From the NCBI RefSeq assembly GCF_900101455.1, contig NZ_FMZJ01000002.1, positions 248,001 to 312,000 on the forward strand: a DNA stretch of 64,000 nt, written 5' to 3'. The DNA is from Sphingomonas sp. YR710 (lineage in GTDB: Bacteria > Pseudomonadota > Alphaproteobacteria > Sphingomonadales > Sphingomonadaceae). The notes below the pieces were generated by a model, which was not told the DNA's origin, ran no database searches, and saw only the letters and a program-made list of their open reading frames with translations. Position 1 is the first letter of the stretch. Each line of letters starts with the position of its first letter. Positions 7,512-16,500 of this stretch are shown piece by piece. The position numbers were made by a program, and so were the translations under genes.

Positions 7512-8105
7512 ATGACGATCATCGCCTTTCCCAATGATCCGAAGATCGCCCAGATCATGTGGACGCCGCCGGCCAAGACGCAGATCAACCGTTCGACCTT
7601 CGTCGGGCGCCGTCGCGGCACGATCCTGCCATCGGCGGGCTTCTGGAAATGCCAGGTCTCGTTTCCGCTGGTGATGAGCGAGGCCGAATTCCTGCCCTGG
7701 CGCGCATTCCTGCTCGCCTGCAACGGCCAGGCGAACAGTTTCCGGATCGAGATCGCAGATTCGCCGCAGACAGCTGCCACCAGCGTGCTCGTCAACGGCG
7801 CCGGCCAGGCCGGGCTGTCGCTGGCAACCGATGGCTGGCCGACATCGGGCATCGTGCTGAAGGCCGGCCATGCCATCACCGTCGGCGAACAGCCGATCGT
7901 GCTCGCGGCCGATGCGGTGGCATCCGGCGGCGCCGCCACCTTGTCGCTTAGCCGCGTGTTGCGATCGAGCCCCGCCGACAATGCCCCGGTCGAGGTCCGG
8001 CTGCCGACGGCGTTGATGGCGTCGGAAAAGGATGATCTGCCCTACACGGCCTTGCCCGGCCAGATGTACCAGATCCAGCCCTTCGGCTGTGAGGAAGCGT
8101 TCTGA
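7512..8105 (+). CDS. Putative distal/minor tail protein
   Basis: A 197-residue protein directly after the tape measure, the position of lambda gpM or the distal tail protein in related phages. It starts with an F-P-N-D-P-K segment, then W-x-CQVSFPLVMSEAEFLPWRAF, followed by a beta-rich C-terminal half. I do not recognise a specific family. Its stop overlaps the next start by one base (TGATG), consistent with coordinated production of tail-tip parts. Role inferred from position. Confidence 0.78.
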   Translation: MTIIAFPNDPKIAQIMWTPPAKTQINRSTFVGRRRGTILPSAGFWKCQVSFPLVMSEAEFLPWRAFLLACNGQANSFRIEIADSPQTAATSVLVNGAGQAGLSLATDGWPTSGIVLKAGHAITVGEQPIVLAADAVASGGAATLSLSRVLRSSPADNAPVEVRLPTALMASEKDDLPYTALPGQMYQIQPFGCEEAF

Positions 8106-8758
8106 TGCTCAACACGCCAGACGCCACCGCCCAGACCGCGCTCGCGGCGCAGACCTCGCGTGTGGCTTATTTCGGCCTGCTCGATTTCGCCGGCGATCCG
8201 CTGCGGCTGTCGACTACCGATTATCCGGTCACCTTCTCGGGCACCGGCGATGACGATCTCGACGGGCATATGTTCGATGCGCTCGGCGGGGCGTGGATGG
8301 ATGTGTCGCCCGTCCAGCACAAGGAAGGCGGCGGTAGCCAGGTGACCGTCACGCTGTCCGGCTTGATCGGGGTCGATACCGATGCGTTGAACCAGATCGG
8401 CAGCCGGGCCTATTTTCAGGGCCGGATCTGCCGCCTGTGGGCGATGATGCGCGATCCGGCCACGGATGCGCCGATCGGCAATATCTGGTCTTATTATACC
8501 GGCTATATGCAGGTGCCAAAGCTGAGCGGAGACGACACCTATCAGACGATCACGATGACGATCGAAAGCTGGCTGGCCTTCGCGACCACGGCCAGCGGGC
8601 GCACCTGGCTGGCGCAACCGCGATACGATCCTGATGATCATTCGGCCGAGCTGTCGATCGCCATCGCCAACGGCACGACGCAGGGCAATCTCGCCGGCAG
8701 CAGCGGATCGGCGGGTGCTATCGTTCCGGCCTATGGCCGCAGGGTGGACATACCGTAA
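8105..8758 (+). CDS. Putative tail-tip/hub-associated protein
   Basis: A 217-residue protein in the slot of lambda gpL, between the distal tail protein and a cysteine peptidase. The middle section (RVAYFGLLDFAGDPLRLSTTD, then SYYTGYMQVPKL and YQTITMTIESWLAF) reads as a beta-rich virion protein. A similar arrangement is known for baseplate hub proteins of GTA-like tails. No catalytic motif is visible. It overlaps its neighbours by single bases at both ends, so it is firmly part of the tail operon, but its specific role is inference. Confidence 0.75.
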   Translation: MLNTPDATAQTALAAQTSRVAYFGLLDFAGDPLRLSTTDYPVTFSGTGDDDLDGHMFDALGGAWMDVSPVQHKEGGGSQVTVTLSGLIGVDTDALNQIGSRAYFQGRICRLWAMMRDPATDAPIGNIWSYYTGYMQVPKLSGDDTYQTITMTIESWLAFATTASGRTWLAQPRYDPDDHSAELSIAIANGTTQGNLAGSSGSAGAIVPAYGRRVDIP

Positions 8759-9192
8759 TGCGCTACGCCGATTGGGAAACGCGCCTCGGGGGCTTCCTCG
8801 GGAAATGCCGGTCCGTGCCATTCGCTTATGGCAAGCATGATTGCTGCACCTTCGCCAGCGGGGCCGTGCTGGCGATGACCGGCGTGGATGCGATGGCCGA
8901 GTTTCGCGGCCGCTATCGCAGCATGGCCGGATCGGTGCGGGCGTTGCGCCGGATCGGCAAGGGCACGCTGGCCGCCACGCTCGATGCGAAATTCGAAGCG
9001 GTGGAGCCTGCGTTCGCGCATCGCGGCGATCTCGTGATGGCCGATGACGGCCAATGGGTCGATGGTCGCTGCGGCGGCGCCTTGTGCGTGTCGTTCGGCG
9101 CGTTCGCGATCGGCGTCGGATCGGAAGGCCAGCATGAAGGTCTGGTCAAGGTCGATCGTCGCCATTGGCAGCGGGCGTGGCGGGTCGCATGA
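8758..9192 (+). CDS. Tail-tip cysteine peptidase-like protein (DUF6950 type, NlpC/P60-related)
   Basis: A 144-residue protein of the DUF6950 type often found before the central tail protein. The motif FAYGKHDCCTFAS (near residue 22) places a cysteine at the start of a helix, and AHRGDLVM (near residue 86) supplies a histidine followed by GDLV, the layout of NlpC/P60 peptidases. Such proteins are thought to cut cell-wall peptides as the tail penetrates. Its stop overlaps the next ATG (ATGA). The catalytic role is inference from the Cys/His pattern. Confidence 0.8.
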   Translation: MRYADWETRLGGFLGKCRSVPFAYGKHDCCTFASGAVLAMTGVDAMAEFRGRYRSMAGSVRALRRIGKGTLAATLDAKFEAVEPAFAHRGDLVMADDGQWVDGRCGGALCVSFGAFAIGVGSEGQHEGLVKVDRRHWQRAWRVA

Positions 9193-11681
9193 GCAAGATC
9201 GTCAAGCCGCTGCTGATCGTCGCCGCGATCGCGGTCAATGTCATTCCCGGCGCGGGGCAGGCCGTCAGCGCGAGTATCTTTGGCGCGATTGCCGGATCTG
9301 TGGGCCTCGCCGCCGCGGCCACGATTGCCAGCCTGGCGCCGCTCGCCCTTACTGTCGCCGGACTGGCGGCGGCGTCATCGCTGTTGTCGCCCAAAATGCC
9401 GCAGTCGCCGCTCGGTCAGCTCGATCGTCTCAATGCATCGGTCAATCCGAATGCCTTCCGCACGATGGTGCTCGGGCAGACGGCGATGGGCACCGATATT
9501 CGCTATGTCGAGCCGTCGGGGACCGATCAGGAATATATCGATTATATCATCGGCGTCGCCTGCCATAAGGTGACGTCGATCGACGAAATATGGTTCGAAC
9601 AGCGGCTCGCCTGGAGCGCCGGCGGCGGCGTCGACAGTTTCTATGCGGGCTATCTGTCGATCGATACCGTGCTGGAGGGCAATGCCTCCAACACGATCGC
9701 GATCAACGGCGGCGGCACCTGGGGCAGTAACGCCCGCCTCACCGGCTGCGCTTATGTCCATGTCCGGCTCAAGCGGACGGGCAGCAGCAGCAAGGCGACC
9801 AGCCCGCTTGCCAGCGGCCTGCCCTCGCGCGTCACGATCATCGGCAAGGGCATGCCGCTCTACGATCCGCGCCGCGACAGCACGGTGCCGGGCGGCAGCG
9901 GATCGATGCGCGCCGACGATCAATCGACATGGTCCTTCGCGCCGGGCGGGACCGAGATCGGCAACAATCTCGCGCTGCAGATCCTCAATTACCATCTCGG
10001 ATGGCGGATAGAAGGCGAACTGTCGGTCGGCCCCGGCCTGCCCAAGGAACGACTCAACATGCCGAGCTTCATCGTCGCGGCCAATCTGTGCGACGAAGCG
10101 GTGACGAAGGCAGATTCGAGCACCGAGCCGCGCTACCATGGCGGCGCCGTCGTTACCGAAGGCAATCAGCCCGGGCAGGTGCATTCTGTGCTGGTCGCCG
10201 CGTGCAACGGCCGGCTGCGCGACAATGGCGGCAAGCTCAGCCTTGCCATCATGCACAACGATCTTGCGGTGATCGATGCCGATGACGGCCTGACCGATGT
10301 CGATGTGCTGCCGGGCGGCTACACATGGGATCCGTTCCCCACGGTTTCCGAAAATATCGTGCGCGGCAAATATACCGATCCGTCGCCGAATTCGCTTTAT
10401 CAGCCGATCGACTATCCCGAAGTGAAGCTTTCCAGCCTCGACGGCATCGATCGCGTGCTGACGCTCGATCTGCTCGCGGTAGAGAGCCCCAGCCAGGGCG
10501 AACGCATCGCGAAACAGGTCCTCGAACGGCACCAATATCCAGGCACATTCAGCGCCGTCTTTTCGAACCGCGCGTGGAAATATCAGATCGGCGATCCGCT
10601 GCCGTTGACCTTTTCCGGTTGTGCCTTCGTCCGCAAGAAGTTCCGCGTCGCCGATCAGACGATCACCTATGACGGCACCTGCCCGATGGTGCTGACCGAA
10701 GAAAATGATGCGATCTATGCATGGGACGCGAGCGAGACCGCGCCTGTCACCGCCGCCGCGCCGATCACCTTCGATCCGCGCAACGCGCCTTATGTTTTGG
10801 GGATCGAGGATGCGAGGCTCTCAGCGGCGGATGCGGCCTCGGCTGCTGCCACGGCGGAAGCGGATGCCACCACCGCGCTGACGGAAATCGGGACGATCGT
10901 TGCCGACAACGTTCTGGATAGATCGGAAAAGCCAGCCATCGTTGCCGATTATGGCGTCCTGACGTCCGAACAATCCGGCATCGATGCGCAGGCCACGGCC
11001 TATGCCATCACGACGGAGCAGACGGCCTATGATTCCGCCATCACGTCGCTGGGCGTCTACCTCGCGGCGCTGTCGCCGGCCTATAACGATTATACTGCGG
11101 ACACGGCCATTGTCCGGTCGGTGTTCATTTCGACGTTTCAGGCGGCCTATGCGGCCCGCCAGACGCTGTTGAACAAGATCGCGGCGATAGCCGGGACGGT
11201 ATCGACGTGGGGCGGGGTTTCGAGCCGCCCCACCGAATTGACCGATGGCCGCATTCCGGCGGCGCTCGATAGCAGCGGCGTCGTCAACCCCGACAAGGTC
11301 AAGACGCTGTCGATCGAGGACGCATCGGTGACGATCCGTGCGGGCGTCGAACAGGTCGGCACGGAGGCGGGGTCGGGATCTCTCGTGACGATCCTGACCT
11401 TCACCCTGGTGCTGCCCTATGACGGCATGGTGATCATCCAGGCGGTGGGATCGCAGAACTATTATTCGGGAATTCCGGATTGGGAAGCGCACATCAATAT
11501 AGGCGGTTCGCCGATCGCGGGCGCATCGGGCGGTGCCGGCGACTATCAAAGCATTGTCGCGATGGCCGGGATCGCCAGCCTGTCAGCGGGCACATACACG
11601 ATCGACATGACGTGGAAGGGCGGCACCTCGGCCATCGTGCTCAGCGAAGCCGCCCTGATCATCGACGCAAGCATGAAATGA
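9189..11681 (+). CDS. Central tail/host-specificity protein (gpJ-like tail tip)
   Basis: An 830-residue protein. The first 70 residues form hydrophobic Ala/Gly-rich helices (like the hydrophobic start of phage central tail proteins), followed by LGQLDRLNASVNPNAFRTMVLGQ, a beta-rich body, and from about residue 540 an Ala-rich helical stalk, then a compact C-terminal beta domain. Size, layout and position after the peptidase fit the gpJ-like tail-tip protein that opens the tail and contacts the receptor. The ATG at 9189 overlaps the upstream stop (ATGA). The C-terminal domain could be the variable receptor-binding part. Confidence 0.85.
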   Translation: MSKIVKPLLIVAAIAVNVIPGAGQAVSASIFGAIAGSVGLAAAATIASLAPLALTVAGLAAASSLLSPKMPQSPLGQLDRLNASVNPNAFRTMVLGQTAMGTDIRYVEPSGTDQEYIDYIIGVACHKVTSIDEIWFEQRLAWSAGGGVDSFYAGYLSIDTVLEGNASNTIAINGGGTWGSNARLTGCAYVHVRLKRTGSSSKATSPLASGLPSRVTIIGKGMPLYDPRRDSTVPGGSGSMRADDQSTWSFAPGGTEIGNNLALQILNYHLGWRIEGELSVGPGLPKERLNMPSFIVAANLCDEAVTKADSSTEPRYHGGAVVTEGNQPGQVHSVLVAACNGRLRDNGGKLSLAIMHNDLAVIDADDGLTDVDVLPGGYTWDPFPTVSENIVRGKYTDPSPNSLYQPIDYPEVKLSSLDGIDRVLTLDLLAVESPSQGERIAKQVLERHQYPGTFSAVFSNRAWKYQIGDPLPLTFSGCAFVRKKFRVADQTITYDGTCPMVLTEENDAIYAWDASETAPVTAAAPITFDPRNAPYVLGIEDARLSAADAASAAATAEADATTALTEIGTIVADNVLDRSEKPAIVADYGVLTSEQSGIDAQATAYAITTEQTAYDSAITSLGVYLAALSPAYNDYTADTAIVRSVFISTFQAAYAARQTLLNKIAAIAGTVSTWGGVSSRPTELTDGRIPAALDSSGVVNPDKVKTLSIEDASVTIRAGVEQVGTEAGSGSLVTILTFTLVLPYDGMVIIQAVGSQNYYSGIPDWEAHINIGGSPIAGASGGAGDYQSIVAMAGIASLSAGTYTIDMTWKGGTSAIVLSEAALIIDASMK

Positions 11682-11688
11682 GGGCCGG

Positions 11689-11856
11689 ATGCGGGTGGCG
11701 ATTGGAAAGCCGGGCGAGGTGGTGCGGACCTATGTCACCGCGCCGCCGGCGGTGATCGTCGCGCAACTGCGCGACGGCGAGATCCCGGTGGAAACCAGGA
11801 TCAAGGGGCGTGCCACGATCAGCGAGGATGGCCAGCAGGTTATCGCGGCCGACTGA
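11689..11856 (+). CDS. Small phage protein, 55 residues
   Basis: ATG at 11689 follows the tail-tip stop by 7 bases, with GAGGG just upstream. The product is a 55-residue protein that reads as one small beta domain (RVAIGKPGEVVRTYVTAPP, then VETRIKGRATISEDGQQV). It fits neatly between two well-supported genes and uses the codon preferences of its neighbours. No family is recognised; it may be a tail-tip accessory protein or the N-terminal domain of a split fibre. Confidence 0.6.
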   Translation: MRVAIGKPGEVVRTYVTAPPAVIVAQLRDGEIPVETRIKGRATISEDGQQVIAAD

Positions 11857-11875
11857 TTTTTCGGAAAGGGACATC

Positions 11876-12310
11876 ATGGCGGATACGGGGGGCACCTCGC
11901 CGGGGGAACTCGGCGGGATGTTGGCGGGTGCGCTCGCCATATTGGGCGCGGCCGGGGCTGCGGCGAAATGGGTGATTGGCTGGCTGTCGGGGCGCGAGGA
12001 AACGCGATCGACCCGCAATGCCGCCTGGGAACGCGATCTCGATGCGCGCGAGAAGGGACTGGAAACCCGGATCGCCGAGAGTCTGGCGCGCTGCGAGGAG
12101 CATTGCGCGACGGTCGACGCCAAGTTCGACAAGGTTCGCATCGCCATCCTGCTGATCCTGCCCGAGCTGCAGCGCGCCGCACCCTATTCGCCGGCGCTGA
12201 AACGGGTCGGCGTGCTGCTGCGCGATGTCTTCCCGATCTCGCTTGATCAGCCCGACGACATGGCCGCCGGCATCGCCGCGATCGACGCCGCGGCGCCCGA
12301 CACCAACTGA
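11876..12310 (+). CDS. Membrane protein of the lysis cluster (single TM plus coiled coil)
   Basis: A 144-residue protein with one clear membrane segment (about residues 14-38, LAGALAILGAAGAAAKWVIGWL) followed by a charged helical region (ERDLDAREKGLETRI) and an Ala-rich tail. The ATG at 11876 has GGAAAGGG 6 bases upstream. Standing immediately before the endolysin, it could be a holin accessory or an inner-membrane spanin, but no family is certain. The topology (short N-terminus, TM, long helix) is closer to an i-spanin-like protein than to a classical holin. Confidence 0.7.
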   Translation: MADTGGTSPGELGGMLAGALAILGAAGAAAKWVIGWLSGREETRSTRNAAWERDLDAREKGLETRIAESLARCEEHCATVDAKFDKVRIAILLILPELQRAAPYSPALKRVGVLLRDVFPISLDQPDDMAAGIAAIDAAAPDTN

Positions 12311-12321
12311 AAGGACAGAAG

Positions 12322-13017
12322 ATGCCGATCGACTGGCAGGCCGCGCAGGTGCTGCTGACGGCGCAGGGCTATGCCTGCGGCACGCCGGATGGCGTGGCCG
12401 GGCCGAAAACCTTCACGGCGCTCTATGCCTTTGCGGCATCCCGGCAGGCGGACGACATGATCCGGCTGCGCGGCAAGGTCGCCGCGGAGCATTTCGCCGC
12501 TTATGGCATGACGACGGCGCCGCGCATCGCGGAATTCATCGCGCAGTGCTGCAACGAAACCGGCGGGTTCCGGCGTTTCGTCGAGAATATGAGCTACAGC
12601 GCACAGGCGCTGGTCGCCTTGTGGCCGTCGCATTTCACCAAGGCGCAGGCGCTGGCGGCGGTCGGTAACCCGGTGGAGATTGCGAGCCGGGCATATGGCG
12701 GGCGCATGGGGAACGATCCATGGCCGAGCCATGACGGCTACACCTATCGCGGCCGATACGATCTGCAGCTCACCGGCAAAGTCAATTACAAGCATTATGG
12801 TGACCTGATCGGCATCGATCTGGTCACCAATCCCGATGCCGCGCCGCCCGAAGCCGGCCCGCTGATCGCGCTCGAATTCTTCCGCCAGGGCAAGGTCAAC
12901 GCCGCGGTCGATCGCGGTGATTTCGTCGAGGCCCGGCGGATCACGAACGGCGGGCGCATCGGGCTGGAAAACGTCGCCAAAATCCGCAACCGGCTGCGCG
13001 GCATCCTGCTCGGCTGA
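12322..13017 (+). CDS. Endolysin, glycoside hydrolase family 19
   Basis: A 231-residue cell-wall hydrolase. The first 40 residues look like a short peptidoglycan-binding helix pair (ALLTAQGYACGTPDG, GPKTFTALYAF). The GH19 domain follows, with catalytic glutamates expected at E79 (QCCNETGGF) and E88 (RRFVENM), and the late YRGRYDLQLTGKVNY and ITNGGRIGLENV segments that are typical of GH19 phage endolysins. These enzymes cleave the glycan strand. No signal peptide is visible, so release through a holin is expected; candidates flank the gene. Confidence 0.92.
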   Translation: MPIDWQAAQVLLTAQGYACGTPDGVAGPKTFTALYAFAASRQADDMIRLRGKVAAEHFAAYGMTTAPRIAEFIAQCCNETGGFRRFVENMSYSAQALVALWPSHFTKAQALAAVGNPVEIASRAYGGRMGNDPWPSHDGYTYRGRYDLQLTGKVNYKHYGDLIGIDLVTNPDAAPPEAGPLIALEFFRQGKVNAAVDRGDFVEARRITNGGRIGLENVAKIRNRLRGILLG

Positions 13018-13087
13018 ACCGGTTCGACGGCCGCCACGCGCCGGCCCACACTCCTGTTCGTGCGCGTCACCTGAAAGGAAGTACCCC

Positions 13088-13276
13088 ATGAAAAGCATCC
13101 TCAACTGGCTCGGGCGCAAGGTGAAGGAGCCTTCGACCTATGTCGGCCTCGCCACCATCGCCACCGTTGCCGGTGCGCCCGCCGCCGGCGCGCAGATCGG
13201 CGCGGTCGGCCAGGCCGTCGCGCTGATCCTCGGCGGCGGCCTGGTCGCCCACAGCCCGCAGGCGCCCGCCGCCTGA
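13088..13276 (+). CDS. Small holin-like membrane protein
   Basis: A 62-residue protein starting MKSILNWLGRKVKEPSTY, followed by a hydrophobic Ala/Gly-rich stretch (YVGLATIATVAGAPAAGA and VGQAVALILGGGLVAHS) that can form one or two membrane helices. AAGGAAG lies 6 bases before the ATG. Small amphipathic-start proteins of this type next to a GH19 endolysin are usually annotated as holins. The call depends on size, hydrophobicity and context, not on a conserved motif. Confidence 0.65.
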   Translation: MKSILNWLGRKVKEPSTYVGLATIATVAGAPAAGAQIGAVGQAVALILGGGLVAHSPQAPAA

Positions 13277-13284
13277 TCGCCCCT

Positions 13285-13305
13285 GCCGGCGCCGCGCGCG
13301 CCGGC
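13285..13305. repeat. GC hairpin after the holin-like gene
   Basis: GCCGGCGC (13285-13292) pairs exactly with GCGCCGGC (13298-13305) around a 5-base loop, extendable outward by one G-U and one C-G pair. No T run follows. It starts 9 bases after the holin-like stop and is the first of two hairpins in this 259-base gap; it may end or slow the lysis-gene transcript. Confidence 0.65.
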
Positions 13306-13357
13306 GGTCCACATCAAGCATCTGACGGCGCGGAGCGCCGCAAGGCCGAGCGACCGC

Positions 13358-13412
13358 CGGGAAGTCCATCACGGCGGGCATCGCCATGCTGGCCGGCGTG
13401 ATGGACTTCCCG
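13358..13412. repeat. Long perfect inverted repeat (16-bp arms) upstream of the tail fibre
   Basis: Arms 13358-13373 and 13397-13412 are exact reverse complements over 16 bases (core GGAAGTCCATCACG), with a 23-base spacer that can add 3 more pairs after one mismatch. It lies in the non-coding gap between the lysis genes and the tail fibre gene (13277-13535), where I see no other supported gene. The size exceeds that of usual terminators in this window and no T tract follows. It could be an RNA structure that controls fibre expression or a recombination scar. Confidence 0.8.
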
Positions 13413-13535
13413 ACGCCGCTAGAGAGCGCGGCCGCCACCGCGCTGAACGTCAACTGCGGCACGACGGGAGCGAACGTGCTGGTGAATGTGCAGGGCTATC
13501 AGGCGCCCTGATCCTCCTGATCTGAAGGAACCCCC

Positions 13536-16500
13536 ATGGCCGGACTTCCGACGCCCGGAGCGCTGACCCTGCGCTCCGGCGAGCCCTATGTGCTGCACGC
13601 CGCGCTTGCCGACGCGGCGGGCGATCCGCAGCTTCTGAGCGGGCGCAGCTTCAGGCTGGAGATCAGCCGCACGCTCGCCAACCAGGTATCGCTGAGCGTC
13701 GACGCAACGCTGTCGGTCGATGCCTTCTATATGATCGTCAGCCTCACCGGCGAGCAGACCGCCGCGCTCTATGCCGAATTCGCGGCGCGCGCCGGCTCCT
13801 ACGCGATCCGCGAGATCGTGACCGGCGGCGAGATCTGGCGCGGCGGCGACCGTATCATCGTCGCGCCGGGGACCTCGGACGGCTCCGACGTGCAGCCGGT
13901 CACGATCGACCTGCCTTATGCCGATGCTTTGATTTCGCCCGCCGTGGTGATGATCAAGGAAACCGGCGCGCGCGGCCTGTCGGCCGCCGAGCAGTTCGCG
14001 ATCGGCGGGATCGACGAAGGCGACCCACTGACCAACGCGATGTTCGCAGCCCTCGGCGACGGTATCCGGGCCGAGGTGCAGGACATAGCCGATGCGGCGG
14101 GGCAGAGCGAAACGAATGCCGGCGAATACCGCGACCAAGCTCAAGCTGCACGCGACATAGCGAACGAGGATGCCGAGGCGACGGGCGCCGACCGCGCGGC
14201 GGTCGCTGGCGACAAGCAAACCGTCCTTACGGCGCAGGAAGATGTCGCTGGCCGCCAGGCCGATATCGTCGAGCGACAGGACGACGTGGCGACTCGGCAG
14301 CAGAATGTTGCGGATCGCCAGGCCGACGTAATGGAGCGTCAGTCGGATGTATCCGATCGACAGGCGGATATCATCGAACGGCAGGACGATGTGACCGACC
14401 GACAGGCCGCCGTCGTCACCATGCAGGGCGATGTCGCGCTCCGCCAGGCCGATGTCATCACCCGCCAATCGGATGTCGCAGGCAAGCAAGCTACGGTCGC
14501 GGCCGACAAGGGCATTACACAAGGCTATCGCGACCAGGCGGCCGGTTATGCGTCCAATGCCTATGATGCTTATGCGGCGGTCCTGTTGTCGGCGAACCGT
14601 TACCCCGATTATGCGACCGGATTCGCGGCCACGACATCAGGCCAATATTTTCTTGTGATCGCGCCCTCCACGGACGTGTTCGCGACCTTGTACCGCAATC
14701 CCAGCGCGGCCGCGATCGCCAGCTTCCCGAACGCCTCGGCGCTGGCGGTGGCGGTAGCAGCGCTGCTGACCAATGCGACCGATGCAGGCTCGTCGCACGC
14801 ACTGACCGATAAATGGGGCGGGGTCATCGCCGAATTTTCCGGCGACGGTCGGGATATCATTCTACCGGCCGGCGTTATCCGGGTCGACGACGGAGTGATA
14901 AGTTTCATATCCAAAGACGAAGCCGCACCCGGCGTTTCAACTCCGCAGATCTCGAAGGTCGGCGGCGTCGTTCGCATCGGCACGTCCGGAACATATATCA
15001 GCGTCGATCCGGTGACGGGCTCGATCTCGCTGGGAAGCCTGGGCGTGGTTTCGTTCGACGATGGCGTTGCCTTCCTCGACGGCTATGGCGGCGTCGCGCA
15101 CCGCTTGGGTTGGGACGGGACTGCGGAGATCGCAGGTTTTTCCCTCAACGCCGATAGCACGATCACAACGCCCGGCGGCGGGACGATCACCGCTTCCGCA
15201 GGCGGGAATTTCTCGACAGACTACATTGCCGCAAAAAACAGCCTGGCCGAACAGCGCGCCGCGATCCTGCGGGAGCGCACCGTGAGCCCGGCGCAAGTTG
15301 TCGGTCTGTCGACCAAGAACACGGTCTTCCCCGTCTATGGCCAGTCGAACAGCGTCGGGCAGATGGCGCATCCGGCGCAATGGGGTTGGTCTGTGGGCCT
15401 CGGCGATACCTTCCTCGGCCGAACCCTCGGCCTGCGCATGATGGGCAACAGCCTGCACGGCAATTCGGCATCCGGCGGCCCTTGGGTGCAAATGGGGTCG
15501 GCTGCGTTCAATACGATGATCAGCACGGTGCGCGGAACCGGCGACGGCACCTTGCTCGATGCATCCGCGCAAGCCGCGCTCGATCCCACCGCAAGCAATC
15601 TGGGGCAGACGATAGCGGAAACCGCGCTGGCCACCCTTAGCTGGCTGCGGCTTCGCCGCGCGGGGCTTGCCAGCGATACGAGCCGCTTCATCGCTTATGC
15701 GGCCGGCATGAGCGGCAAGAGCATCGCTGAATTGAGCAAAGGGACCTCGCCCGACTATTACCGCCGGCTCGGCGACGGGGCGACGATCGCCAAGAGCATC
15801 GCGACCGGCCTCGGCGAGGCTATTCGCGAGGGTGGGTTGATCTACCTTCAGGGCGAACAGGATGGCTCGCTCGGCACCGCCCCCGCAACATGGAAGACCG
15901 CGTTCCGGCAATTGCGGTCCGATCATCATGCCGACACGACGCTGGGCGTTTTCGGCCAGACCGGCGAACCGCAAGTGCCCGTCTATATCCAGCAGATTTG
16001 TGGTGCCGGCATCATTTCACCCGGTGGCCTCGACATTGCCAATGCGCAGCTTGATCTGGCGCTGGAGGATGGCGGGCCGATCCTTGTGAGCGGCTATCGC
16101 GGTTCCTCGAAAGGCCTCCACTTCGATGTCAACACGACGGCATGGCGCGGGATGCAGTTGGGCGTGCGCATGTTCGAGCATCAGGTGCTCGGCAAGGTGC
16201 CGTTCCCATTCTCGCCTTACAGCGTCGAGACGAAGGGCAACCAGATGCTGGTCACCTTCCTTGTCCCCGAACCGCCGATCCAGTTCCTCGACACTTATAG
16301 CGGCTACACGGCCGCGCAGCCGACCAACAAAGGGCTGTTCCCATGGGATGCGACCGGCGACCTGACCGTAACCGATGTCTCGATCGTTGCGAGTTCGACC
16401 TTGCTGATCACCTGCAACCGCGCGTTCGGTGCATCGCCTGCGCTCGATTATGGACGGCGAACGGCCCCGATCATTGGCGCCGGCAACATCTATGACAGTC

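Noticed and set aside
13386-13511. 41-codon frame between the lysis genes and the tail fibre
   Set aside because: Its start lies inside the 16-bp inverted repeat, there is no ribosome site, and an in-frame stop stands close upstream; not supported as a gene.
14232-14504. Regular 21-base repeats as a possible CRISPR array
   Set aside because: Units are contiguous and degenerate, in the frame of a coding gene, without spacers; they encode coiled-coil heptads.
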